A stretch of 64,000 nucleotides of DNA, from contig CAJUGJ010000005.1 of the NCBI GenBank assembly GCA_910586015.1, positions 62,001 to 126,000 on the forward strand, given 5' to 3'. The translations under genes and the position numbers were made by a program. The stretch is from an uncultured Lachnospiraceae bacterium (GTDB taxonomy: Bacteria > Bacillota > Clostridia > Lachnospirales > Lachnospiraceae). Shown here in pieces: positions 7,891 through 16,009 of the stretch; the first letter of the stretch is position 1, and every line of letters begins with the position of its first letter. Under the pieces are notes generated by a model. It had not been told where the DNA came from. It saw nothing but the letters and a program-made list of their open reading frames with translations, and ran no database searches.

Positions 7891-8672
7891 AAGTACAGGC
7901 TGCCGCAGTGCTATGTACAAATATAACTCTGTCGTTTGTTAAATGGAACAGTTAAATTAAAAGTTAAAAATGGGGGCACTATGAATCAAAATATAGTTAC
8001 AGAATGGTTTAATGATGAAAAAAATGTTTCAGAAATGGAACAGTGGGAAAAGGGAAAATTAAAGTCTTGGGAAGAAGCAATTCTTCGGTATTTTCCATTT
8101 GGTGCAAAGATTCTTGATATTGGCTGCGGTCTGGCAAGAGAAGCCTTTGCTTTAGATAGAAAAGGTTTTGCGGTTACAGGTATTGACAGTTCACCACTTG
8201 TTATCCGTAAAGTAAAACAGTTAGGTCTTCAGCATGAGTACGATATTCCATTTATATGGTATGATGGAAAAAGTCTTCCTTTTGAAGATAGTTCTTTTAG
8301 TGTAATTATTATTTGGTCGCAGACTTTGGGACTGATGTATGGTGAAGATTATAAAGATAACTTTTTAAAGGAATGTCGCAGAGTATTAAGGGACGGAGGG
8401 TTATTAAGTTTCTCTGGACATGACTATGAATATTTAATAAAAGAACATAGAGAATGTGTCAAAGGAAGAAGATTTTACCCATTTGAAAATCAACCAATTT
8501 ACTGGGAAACTTTTCTACAAGATGAAATGGTTCTTCTTGCGAAGGAAGCAGGATATAAAGTAATTAATTGTGAGCGTGGAGAAGTAGATCAGCCCAAAGA
8601 TGGTGTCATTTTACACTGTTTATGTAGAAAATAGCTCTAAGAAAAAGGGCAATAACAAGAAGTACAGACTGC
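7891..8672. repeat. Direct 13-base repeat flanking the methyltransferase gene
   Basis: aagtacaggctgc at 7891-7903 and aagtacagactgc at 8660-8672 match in 12 of 13 bases. In addition, tgccgcagt at 7901-7909 recurs inverted at 8676-8684. The span covers one small gene. Confidence 0.4.
7981..8634 (+). CDS. Class I SAM-dependent methyltransferase
   Basis: This 217-residue cytosolic protein has the SAM-binding motif I of class I methyltransferases, I-L-D-I-G-C-G-L-A-R-E. The acidic residue of motif II follows in V-T-G-I-D-S-S. The post-motif block is C-R-R-V-L-R-D-G-G-L-L-S-F. It resembles the methyltransferase-11/25 type that acts on small molecules or on RNA/protein side chains; the substrate is not readable. 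I choose ATG 7981 after the G-rich tgggggc; an upstream ATG at 7936 has no ribosome binding site. It is a single-gene unit with its own promoter. Confidence 0.8.
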   Translation: MNQNIVTEWFNDEKNVSEMEQWEKGKLKSWEEAILRYFPFGAKILDIGCGLAREAFALDRKGFAVTGIDSSPLVIRKVKQLGLQHEYDIPFIWYDGKSLPFEDSSFSVIIIWSQTLGLMYGEDYKDNFLKECRRVLRDGGLLSFSGHDYEYLIKEHRECVKGRRFYPFENQPIYWETFLQDEMVLLAKEAGYKVINCERGEVDQPKDGVILHCLCRK

Positions 8673-8696
8673 GATACTGCGGCAATACAGTCTGTA
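8663..8696 (+). terminator. Hairpin after the methyltransferase gene
   Basis: A perfect 9-bp stem (8663-8671 with 8688-8696) has a 16-base GC-rich loop. Only a short, interrupted T stretch follows, so terminator activity is uncertain. Confidence 0.45.
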
Positions 8697-8730
8697 ATTT
8701 GATTTACTAAATGAAAGTAAATATAATAAT

Positions 8731-8770
8731 AAAAAGAAAGGTAAAGGAATTGAAAATGCCTTTCTTTTTT
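8731..8770 (+). terminator. Intrinsic terminator before the PocR gene
   Basis: A perfect 11-bp stem, 8731-8741 with 8759-8769, ends in six T. It sits directly before the next promoter. Confidence 0.8.
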
Positions 8771-8772
8771 AA

Positions 8773-8801
8773 TTGATATTCGTGTTTTATTATGGTATAC
8801 T
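8773..8801 (+). promoter_or_regulatory. Promoter of the PocR-domain gene
   Basis: TTGATA at 8773-8778 and TATACT at 8796-8801 are spaced by exactly 17 bases. It implies a leader of about 28 bases to ATG 8836. Confidence 0.75.
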
Positions 8802-8835
8802 AAAAAAACAGAAGTTATACTTTGGAAAGGCAGGT

Positions 8836-9612
8836 ATGGGGATGCGATTACAGGATTTTATGGATGTAAAGAAATTACAAAAGCTTCAGGATACTTTTTC
8901 AAGTGCAACAGGATTTGCAGTAATTATTATAGACATGCAGGGAAGATATGTTACAAAGGGAAGTAATTTTACAGAATTTTGTATGACATATACTAGAGGG
9001 TCAAAAGAAGGATTGCGTCGTTGTACCAAATGTGATAAGGAAGGTAAAGGAATTTATGAATGTCATGCAGGATTGATGGAATTTTCCTGTGATATCGTTG
9101 TAAAAGGGGAAAAACTTGGGGCAATAATTGGAGGACAAGTTTTTACACAACAACCAGATGAGGACAAGTTTGTAGAACTTGCCAAAGAGTTTGGAATTGA
9201 ACCTAAAAAGTATATTGATGCGTTGAGAAAAGTGCCAATATGTAAAGAATCTCAGATTAAAGCTGCTGCACAGTTGTTAGAAGAGGTTATAAATCAGACA
9301 GTAAATCTTGAATACATACAAAGCACAGATACTTCACATATGGGTAATTTTAATCAAGAGATTGGAAAGACAACAGAAACGGTCAGAGAAATTAATCAAA
9401 AGACAAAAGAACTAGAAAAAATTGCATTTCGTCAAAATATCTTAGCATTAAATGCTTCTATCGAAGCTGCTAGAGCGGGAGAAGCGGGAGTTGGATTTGC
9501 AGTTGTAGCAAAACAGATGGGAGAACTTTCAAAAAAATCCGAAGTAATTTATCAGGAAATTACACATGCAGCAGAACAAATTCAAAGCTCTATTCAAAAG
9601 ATGAATCGATGA
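8836..9612 (+). CDS. PocR-type sensory domain joined to a short chemoreceptor signalling hairpin
   Basis: This 258-residue soluble protein has no membrane segments. Residues 5-165 match the PocR sensory domain (F-M-D-V-K-K-L-Q-K-L-Q-D-T-F). They include cysteines in R-R-C-T-K-C-D, a C-H-A-G-L block and a G-G-Q-V-F motif. The last 80 residues are the tip of a methyl-accepting chemotaxis signalling domain, I-L-A-L-N-A-S-I-E-A-A-R-A-G-E, ending shortly afterwards. The signalling part is far shorter than in a full receptor and has no obvious methylation helices. PocR domains sense small metabolites in other proteins. I chose ATG 8836 because ggaaagg at 8824-8830 is well placed. The gene has its own promoter and terminator. 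Confidence 0.85.
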   Translation: MGMRLQDFMDVKKLQKLQDTFSSATGFAVIIIDMQGRYVTKGSNFTEFCMTYTRGSKEGLRRCTKCDKEGKGIYECHAGLMEFSCDIVVKGEKLGAIIGGQVFTQQPDEDKFVELAKEFGIEPKKYIDALRKVPICKESQIKAAAQLLEEVINQTVNLEYIQSTDTSHMGNFNQEIGKTTETVREINQKTKELEKIAFRQNILALNASIEAARAGEAGVGFAVVAKQMGELSKKSEVIYQEITHAAEQIQSSIQKMNR

Positions 9613-9622
9613 TATTTAAAAG

Positions 9623-9657
9623 TGCCATAGAATTTATTTAAGATAAATTCTATGGCA
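9623..9657. terminator. Bidirectional terminator between convergent genes
   Basis: A perfect 15-bp stem (9623-9637 with 9643-9657) is flanked by A-rich and T-rich sides. It can serve both the PocR gene on the plus strand and the topoisomerase gene that ends at 9666 on the minus strand. Confidence 0.85.
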
Positions 9658-9665
9658 TTTTTATA

Positions 9666-11915
9666 TTAAGTAAGAGTAACTTTTTGACCTTCTACTCCTC
9701 GTTTTCTCATACGAATTTTTTTAGCAGACAAACGTTTTCCATTATATTCAAAGGCCTCTTCTAAAGAAGGAAGAACTATGGTAAAGACGACTTCATCTCC
9801 TTCTACTAAAGTGATTGCTTTTACTCCTCTGCCTGTCTTTTTTAATTCTACTACTTCTGAAAGAGCAAAACCTAGAGTCAGTCCCTTTTTTGTTAAAAGG
9901 ATTACCTTTTGTTCCTGTTCTAAAATTTCTTTAGCAGATAACATGATGATACTGACAAGTCTGTCGCCAGAATCCAGTTTTGTAGAGTTTATGACAGAAC
10001 GGCTGGTTTCAAACTCGATTCCAGAAACTCGTTTTATAAATCCATTTTTAGTATGAAATAAAAGTGAAGATTCAAATAGTTCTTCTAAACAAGTATAAAG
10101 AAGTATGGTTTCTTGTCCAATTTTACATAAGTTATGGATTAATGTGCCCTTTTCTTTTAAACGGCATCTTGGAATAGCAGAAGCTTTAATTTGATACATC
10201 ATTCCTTCTTCGGTAAAAAGACAGAGTTTATCTGTATTTTTCATTCGGATTGTCTGTACATATTCTTGGAGATTTTCTTTTGCTGTCCTAGAATATGCAG
10301 CTGCATCTAAAGCTTTCGTATAACCGAATTTATCAATCAATACATAAATATCTTCAATTTTAAATTCTTCTATATAATCAGTTGTTTCTAAATCTGCTAA
10401 TTGTGTTCTTCTGATATGTCCAAACCGTTTTTTATAGTTTCTTAAAGCACCTTTTATGATTTTAAAAAGTTCTTTGGGATCTCCTAAAATTTTTTGATAG
10501 TTTTGTATACTATCTAAAAGTGTTTGATGTTCTTCCTTTAGTTTTAAAACTTCTAAACCGATTAATTTACTTAGCTGCATAGTTAAAATAGCGTCTGCTT
10601 GACGTTCTGTAAAGTTTAAAGTTTTGGCGATTTTTTCAGACTGTTTGGATTTAAAAGAAATTTCATTCGTACATCCTTTTGTCAGACATTCCTTTGCCTG
10701 TTTGATAGAAGAACTACCACGTAAAATTTCAATTATCAAGTCAATGATATTCGTGGCACGAATAAGCCCATCAACCAGTTCTAAACGTCTGTTTGCTTTT
10801 TCTAAAAGGTGTTGATATTCTTTTGTATAGAGTTCTTGCTGAAATGAAATAAATTCTTGAACCAGACTTTTTAAACTAAATAGATAAGGTTGTTTTTTTC
10901 GAACAGCTAAAAGATTGATAGTATAAGTATCTTCTAAGGCTGTTTTTTTATATAAACCATTGAGCAGATTATTAATATCCCGATCCTTTTTGACTTCAAT
11001 AACAATACGAATTCCTTCTTTTGAAGACTCGTCACGGACATCTGCAATCTCATCAAATACCTTATCTTTCATAAGTGTCGAAAGACTTTCTACTAATTTT
11101 GATTTATTTCCTGCAATGGTATAAGGGATTTCTGAGATAATAATATTTTTTTTGCCATATTCTCCTGCTTCAATCTCCGTTTTTGCTCGAACTTTAATTC
11201 TTCCTTCTCCTGTCTCATAGATAGAAGAGAGATCTTTACTATTTATAATGATCCCTCCCGTTGGGAAATCTGGACCGGGAATATATTTTCTTAATGCTTC
11301 ACAAGAGATAGAAGGATTATCAATATATGCAATACAGCCATCAATTACTTCGTTGATATTATGGGGTGGAATATTAGTTGCCATTCCTACTGCAATTCCA
11401 GTTGTTCCATTGATAAGAAGGTTAGGAAGCATAGCAGGAAGAACAGAAGGCTCTTGTTCACTGTCGTCAAAGTTTGGCTCAAAATCTACTAAGTTCTCGT
11501 CGAGATGTTCTAAGAGTGCCATTCCTCCCTCAGAAAGACGGGCTTCTGTATATCGCATAGCAGCAGCTCCATCTCCGTCGATTGAACCAAAATTTCCGTG
11601 TCCATCGATCAATGGAAGTTGTAAAGAATAATCTTCTGTCATATGTACAAGAGCGTCATAGATAGAACTATCGCCATGTGGATGGTATTTACCCATTGTA
11701 TCCCCTACAATACGGGCACTTTTTCGGTGAGGTTTTTTTGGATCGAGTCCAAGTTCTCTCATCGCATATAAAATTCGACGCTGTACCGGTTTTAAGCCAT
11801 CTCTGACATCTGGAAGTGCACGGGCAATGATAACACTGACAGCATAATCACGGTAGGAATTTCTCATTTCTTCTGAAAAGTCTAAAGGGATAATATGATC
11901 TGTTTGATGATCCAT
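9666..11915 (-). CDS. parC: Type IIA DNA topoisomerase subunit A (ParC/GyrA-like)
   Basis: This 749-residue subunit cuts and rejoins both DNA strands. The catalytic tyrosine is Y122 in A-A-M-R-Y-T-E. The quinolone-contact segment reads H-P-H-G-D-S-S-I-Y-D, with serine and aspartate at positions 83 and 87, as in wild-type sensitive enzymes. The C-terminal domain lacks a full GyrA box (only K-K-T-G-R-G-V-K near residue 690), and the protein is shorter than a typical GyrA. I therefore read it as the ParC-type decatenating subunit or a second gyrase-like pair. I start at M-D-H-Q (cat at 11913-11915) because a gagg site precedes it; the upstream extension is not conserved. It lies 71 bases downstream of its partner subunit. 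Confidence 0.88.
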   Translation of the reverse strand: MDHQTDHIIPLDFSEEMRNSYRDYAVSVIIARALPDVRDGLKPVQRRILYAMRELGLDPKKPHRKSARIVGDTMGKYHPHGDSSIYDALVHMTEDYSLQLPLIDGHGNFGSIDGDGAAAMRYTEARLSEGGMALLEHLDENLVDFEPNFDDSEQEPSVLPAMLPNLLINGTTGIAVGMATNIPPHNINEVIDGCIAYIDNPSISCEALRKYIPGPDFPTGGIIINSKDLSSIYETGEGRIKVRAKTEIEAGEYGKKNIIISEIPYTIAGNKSKLVESLSTLMKDKVFDEIADVRDESSKEGIRIVIEVKKDRDINNLLNGLYKKTALEDTYTINLLAVRKKQPYLFSLKSLVQEFISFQQELYTKEYQHLLEKANRRLELVDGLIRATNIIDLIIEILRGSSSIKQAKECLTKGCTNEISFKSKQSEKIAKTLNFTERQADAILTMQLSKLIGLEVLKLKEEHQTLLDSIQNYQKILGDPKELFKIIKGALRNYKKRFGHIRRTQLADLETTDYIEEFKIEDIYVLIDKFGYTKALDAAAYSRTAKENLQEYVQTIRMKNTDKLCLFTEEGMMYQIKASAIPRCRLKEKGTLIHNLCKIGQETILLYTCLEELFESSLLFHTKNGFIKRVSGIEFETSRSVINSTKLDSGDRLVSIIMLSAKEILEQEQKVILLTKKGLTLGFALSEVVELKKTGRGVKAITLVEGDEVVFTIVLPSLEEAFEYNGKRLSAKKIRMRKRGVEGQKVTLT

Positions 11916-11986
11916 TTTTTCCTCATTTCTGTGCTGACCATTATTTATTCTAAGTATGTTCTGTATGCAGCACAATACAGAATAAA

Positions 11987-13918
11987 TTATATATCTAAGT
12001 TTGCATGTTGAGCTTCTTCCATAATAAACTCTCGTCTTGGTGGAACATTGTTGCTCATTAAAAGAGTAGTTATTTCATCTGCCTCTATGGTATCAGAAAT
12101 ACTTACCTGTGCTAAAATTCTAGTTTCAGGATTTAGTGTTGTTTCCCAAAGTTGTTCTGAGTCCATCTCTCCAAGACCTTTATAACGCTGAAGTGTCAAT
12201 ATTTTATGTCCAGAGGATTTGCGAAACTTTTCTAATTCAAAATCATTAAACAAGTATTCTGATTTTTTCTTTTTTCTTCCCCGTTCTGTCACTTCATATT
12301 CTACTCGATAAAGAGGAGGAAGCCCACGATATACTTTTCCCTCTAAAATTAATTCTGGCATAAAGCGATAAAAGAAAGTAAGAAGCAAAGTACTGATATG
12401 TGCACCATCTACATCGGCATCTGTTAAAATGATAATTTTATGATATCGAAGTTTTGAAATATCAAAGTCATCCCCAATACCACATCCAAAAGAGGCGATC
12501 ATGGTTTTTATTTCATTATTTACTAAAATTTTTTCTAGGGTTGCTTTTTCGACATTTAGAATTTTTCCACGTAAAGGAAGGACTGCCTGAGTTCTTCGAT
12601 TTCTTGCTGTTTTTACTGTGCCACCTGCGGAATCTCCCTCTACAATATAAACTTCACACTCTTCTGGGCGTTTTGAGGAGCAGGAAGCTAATTTACTTCT
12701 GGTATCTACATCATTAATCTGTTTTAATACTGCATTTCTTGCCTTATCTCCCGCTTTTCTGGCAGTATAAGAACGCATAGAATTTTCTAAAATTTTCTTT
12801 AACAGTTCGACATTTTTATCAAAATAGCGGATAGCCTGAGCAGAAAAAATTTCATCAACGGCACCTTTCGCATCCGTATTTCCAAGTTTGGTTTTGGTCT
12901 GACCTTCAAACTGTGGATCTGGATGTTTAATAGAAATGATAACAAATAGCCCATTACGAATATCCTTTCCATCAAAATTTTCATCCTTTTCCTTCAGAAT
13001 TCCAAGCTCTCTTGCATACTGATTCATAACACGAGTTAAAGCAGTTTTAAAACCAGTAACAAGAGTTCCTCCATCTACCACATTAATTCGATTACAATAA
13101 GCATTGATCTGTTCTGTAAATCCAGTAGTATACTGAAATGCAATTTCAACTTCGATTGCACCACTTATACCTTCGATATAAACAGGTTCTTTATGAAGTA
13201 CATCCATATCTCTGGTTAGATAAGAAACAAAACTTTTAATACCATATTCCTCATAGTAAGTGATATCTTCTTTTGTATTTTGATCTTGAAATCGAATCTT
13301 TAATCCCTTATTTAAAAAGGCAACCTCTTTTAGTTTTTTTCGGATAATTTCAGGTTTAAATTCTACTGTTTCAAAAATCGTAGGATCAGGATAAAAAGTA
13401 ATACGAGTTCCAGTATCTGATTTATTGCATTTTCCTACTACTGGAAGCAGACCGTCTATCAGTTCTACGGCTGGATATCCTCCGTTTTCATATTCATCCC
13501 GATATATTTTTCTGTCTCTACGAATCTCTACAATCATTTTTGAAGATAGTGCATTGACAACGGAAGCACCCACTCCATGCAATCCTCCAGAAACTTTATA
13601 GGCAGAATTAGAAAATTTTCCTCCTGCATGTAGGATCGTATAGACAACTCTTGCTGTTGGAATATGTTTTGTAGGATGAATATCAACTGGTACACCACGA
13701 CCATGATCGTTTATCATGATTCCACCATCTTTTAATAAAGTAACTTCTATTTGATTACAAAATCCTGCCAGATGTTCATCAATACCATTGTCTAATATTT
13801 CCCATATCAAATGATGAAGTCCCCGCTGACCAGTACTTCCAATATACATTCCCGGACGTTTTCTCACTGCTTCTAATCCTTCTAGGACTACAATCTGACT
13901 TCCATTGTATTGTTCCAT
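11987..13918 (-). CDS. parE: Type IIA DNA topoisomerase subunit B (ParE/GyrB-like)
   Basis: This 643-residue ATPase subunit pairs with the subunit A gene downstream. The GHKL ATP-binding motifs are D-N-G-I-D-E, H-G-R-G-V-P-V and G-L-H-G-V-G-A-S-V-V. The Toprim domain has E-G-D-S-A-G-G and D-A-D-V-D-G-A-H-I. The C-terminal signature is Q-R-Y-K-G-L-G-E-M. Length is normal for Gram-positive GyrB/ParE. I start at M-E-Q-Y (cat at 13916-13918) since aaaggag lies four bases upstream; an ATG six codons earlier overlaps that site. Whether this pair is topoisomerase IV or a second gyrase cannot be settled without the rest of the genome, so the symbol is provisional. Confidence 0.88.
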   Translation of the reverse strand: MEQYNGSQIVVLEGLEAVRKRPGMYIGSTGQRGLHHLIWEILDNGIDEHLAGFCNQIEVTLLKDGGIMINDHGRGVPVDIHPTKHIPTARVVYTILHAGGKFSNSAYKVSGGLHGVGASVVNALSSKMIVEIRRDRKIYRDEYENGGYPAVELIDGLLPVVGKCNKSDTGTRITFYPDPTIFETVEFKPEIIRKKLKEVAFLNKGLKIRFQDQNTKEDITYYEEYGIKSFVSYLTRDMDVLHKEPVYIEGISGAIEVEIAFQYTTGFTEQINAYCNRINVVDGGTLVTGFKTALTRVMNQYARELGILKEKDENFDGKDIRNGLFVIISIKHPDPQFEGQTKTKLGNTDAKGAVDEIFSAQAIRYFDKNVELLKKILENSMRSYTARKAGDKARNAVLKQINDVDTRSKLASCSSKRPEECEVYIVEGDSAGGTVKTARNRRTQAVLPLRGKILNVEKATLEKILVNNEIKTMIASFGCGIGDDFDISKLRYHKIIILTDADVDGAHISTLLLTFFYRFMPELILEGKVYRGLPPLYRVEYEVTERGRKKKKSEYLFNDFELEKFRKSSGHKILTLQRYKGLGEMDSEQLWETTLNPETRILAQVSISDTIEADEITTLLMSNNVPPRREFIMEEAQHANLDI

Positions 13919-13989
13919 GATACTCCTTTCTGCCACATTTTTATGGCAACCCTTCGAAAATTATCTAATTTACGATAGAAAATATAATT

Positions 13990-14017
13990 ATTATAACAGA
14001 AGATAAAAATATTTCAA
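13990..14017 (-). promoter_or_regulatory. Promoter of the parE-parC operon
   Basis: On the minus strand TTGAAA (14012-14017) and TATAAT (13990-13995) are spaced by 16 bases. They are 72 bases or more upstream of the parE start. Confidence 0.55.
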
Positions 14018-14104
14018 GCCAAAAAAGAGTACAAATGTTCTTATCTGCTGTATATTTTTGTAAAAAAATAATAATAGAATGAAAGAATACTATAAAAGAA
14101 ATTC

Positions 14105-14134
14105 TTGACGCAAGAAAAAAGTATACTATATAAT
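14105..14134 (+). promoter_or_regulatory. Promoter of the GH13 alpha-glucosidase gene
   Basis: TTGACG at 14105-14110 and TATAAT at 14129-14134 have an 18-base spacer. The implied leader is about 47 bases. I see no catabolite-repressor palindrome close by. Confidence 0.65.
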
Positions 14135-14187
14135 TAGCAATAAATAGAAAGGTTTTTAAGACTATATAGAGAAAGGAATAAAGGTAT

Positions 14188-15822
14188 ATGGAACAACAGG
14201 TATCACCTTGGTGGAAACGCGCAGTAGTATATCAGATTTATCCGAGAAGCTATCAAGACAGCAATGGAGATGGAATTGGAGATTTACAGGGAATTATTCA
14301 AAGACTGGATTATTTAAAGGAACTTGGAATTGACGCTATTTGGCTTTCTCCAGTATGTAAATCTCCACAAGATGACAATGGATATGATATTTCAGATTAT
14401 CAAGATATCGATCCGATGTTTGGAACACTAGAGGATATGCAAAATCTAATAAAGGAAGCTAAAAAAAGAGGAATCCAGATCATAATGGACTTGGTATTAA
14501 ATCATTCTTCTGACGAGCATCCTTGGTTTTTAGAGGCGAAAAAGGGAAAGGACAACCCTTATCATGACTATTATGTTTGGAAAGACGGAAGTAAAGAATC
14601 ACCCCCAAATGATATGAAAGCCTGCTTTGGAGGTTCTGCTTGGGAGTGGATGCCAGAATTAAATCAATATTATTTTCATCAATTTTCTGTAAAACAGCCA
14701 GATTTAAACTGGGAAAATCCAAAACTAAGAAAAGAGATCTATGATATGATTCTTTGGTGGATGGAACAGGGAGTCGGCGGATTTCGGTTAGATGTCATTG
14801 ATCAAATTGCAAAAGAACCTGATCAGAAAATCACAATAAATGGACCAAAACTACATGAATATATTAGAGAATTATCCAGAGAAACTTTTCAAAAGGGAGA
14901 TTTGATTACAGTAGGAGAGGCATGGGGAGCAGATATAGAACGTGCCAGATTATATAGTGCACCTGATAAAAGTGAGTTTTCTATGGTATTTCAGTTTGAA
15001 CATATTAACTTAGATCAACAGCCAGAGAAAGAAAAGTGGGACTTGAAAGAATTAGATTTCTTAAAGTTAAAAGAAATCTTATCAAAATGGCAGACAGAAC
15101 TGTATCAGACTGGATGGAACAGTTTATTTTGGAATAACCACGATCTTCCTAGAATCGTTTCCCGTTGGGGCAACGATTCGAAATACCATGATGAATCAGC
15201 AAAAATGTTAGCAACAATTTTACATGGTATGCAGGGAACTCCTTATATTTATCAGGGAGAAGAAATTGGAATGACAAATGTACAGTTTCCGATTGAAGAA
15301 TATCGTGATATTGAAACAGTAAATATATATCAGGAAAGATTGTCAAAAGGCTATGAAAAGAATGACATTATGAATTCTATCTATGTCAAAAGTAGAGATA
15401 ATGCCAGAACGCCGATGCAGTGGGATGATACAAAAAATGCTGGATTTACAACAGCAGATCCTTGGATAAAAGTAAATCCAAATTATAAAGAGATCAATGT
15501 AAAAGGTTCACTAAAAAAGAAAGATTCCATTTTTTATTACTATCAAAAATTGATTTCTCTTAGAAAAGAAAAACCAATTTTTGCAGAAGGAAGTTATGAA
15601 CTACTTTTAAAAGATCATCCAGATATTTTTGCTTATCTTAGAAAGCTTGGAAATCAAACAATTTGTGTTATAGCAAATTTTCATGGTAAAGAAATTAAAT
15701 TTTCCATAAAAGATTTAAAGTTGGATATTACAAACTATCTTATTCAAAACTACGAAGATCAAAAGGAAGGTATATTAAGACCTTATGAAGCTTTCATCGC
15801 AGAAGTAAAGGAAAGTATATAA
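14188..15822 (+). CDS. GH13 alpha-glucosidase / oligo-1,6-glucosidase
   Basis: This 544-residue cytosolic hydrolase cuts terminal alpha-glucosidic bonds of small malto- or isomalto-oligosaccharides. The start is W-W-K-R-A-V-V-Y-Q-I-Y-P-R-S, typical of the oligo-1,6-glucosidase subfamily. The catalytic triad is visible: D202 in G-F-R-L-D-V-I-D (nucleophile), E244 in V-G-E-A-W-G (acid/base) and D319 in N-N-H-D-L-P-R. The second conserved region (M-D-L-V-L-N-H-S-S-D-E-H) is intact. There is no signal peptide and no adjacent transporter, so the sugar must enter by a system encoded elsewhere. It is a single-gene unit with its own promoter and a terminator-like hairpin at 15906-15976. Confidence 0.92.
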   Translation: MEQQVSPWWKRAVVYQIYPRSYQDSNGDGIGDLQGIIQRLDYLKELGIDAIWLSPVCKSPQDDNGYDISDYQDIDPMFGTLEDMQNLIKEAKKRGIQIIMDLVLNHSSDEHPWFLEAKKGKDNPYHDYYVWKDGSKESPPNDMKACFGGSAWEWMPELNQYYFHQFSVKQPDLNWENPKLRKEIYDMILWWMEQGVGGFRLDVIDQIAKEPDQKITINGPKLHEYIRELSRETFQKGDLITVGEAWGADIERARLYSAPDKSEFSMVFQFEHINLDQQPEKEKWDLKELDFLKLKEILSKWQTELYQTGWNSLFWNNHDLPRIVSRWGNDSKYHDESAKMLATILHGMQGTPYIYQGEEIGMTNVQFPIEEYRDIETVNIYQERLSKGYEKNDIMNSIYVKSRDNARTPMQWDDTKNAGFTTADPWIKVNPNYKEINVKGSLKKKDSIFYYYQKLISLRKEKPIFAEGSYELLLKDHPDIFAYLRKLGNQTICVIANFHGKEIKFSIKDLKLDITNYLIQNYEDQKEGILRPYEAFIAEVKESI

Positions 15823-15905
15823 AAATAAAGTGAAAACTGCCGTATAAAACACAAAATATTGTATATTTAGTCCTTAATGCGACAGCTAAAAGATTACAAT
15901 ATCAG

Positions 15906-15976
15906 AAAAAAGTTATCTGAATTAGAAAACACTATCTTTGGAAGAAAGGGTTTTCTGAAGTTAGATAGCTTTTTTA
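15906..15976 (+). terminator. Long terminator-like hairpin between GH13 and the LRR gene
   Basis: A long imperfect stem (about 15908-15930 with 15951-15974) has A-rich and T-rich ends and a T-run before 15976. It lies about 80 bases after the GH13 stop and just before the LRR ribosome binding site, so it could also act as an attenuator for the LRR gene. Confidence 0.6.
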
Positions 15977-16009
15977 CTTTTAAAAAATTAAAAAGTGAGG
16001 AGAAATGCT

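Noticed and set aside
12454..12717. Plus-strand frame opposite the subunit B topoisomerase gene
   Set aside because: It lies wholly within the antisense of a strongly conserved gene and has no ribosome binding site.
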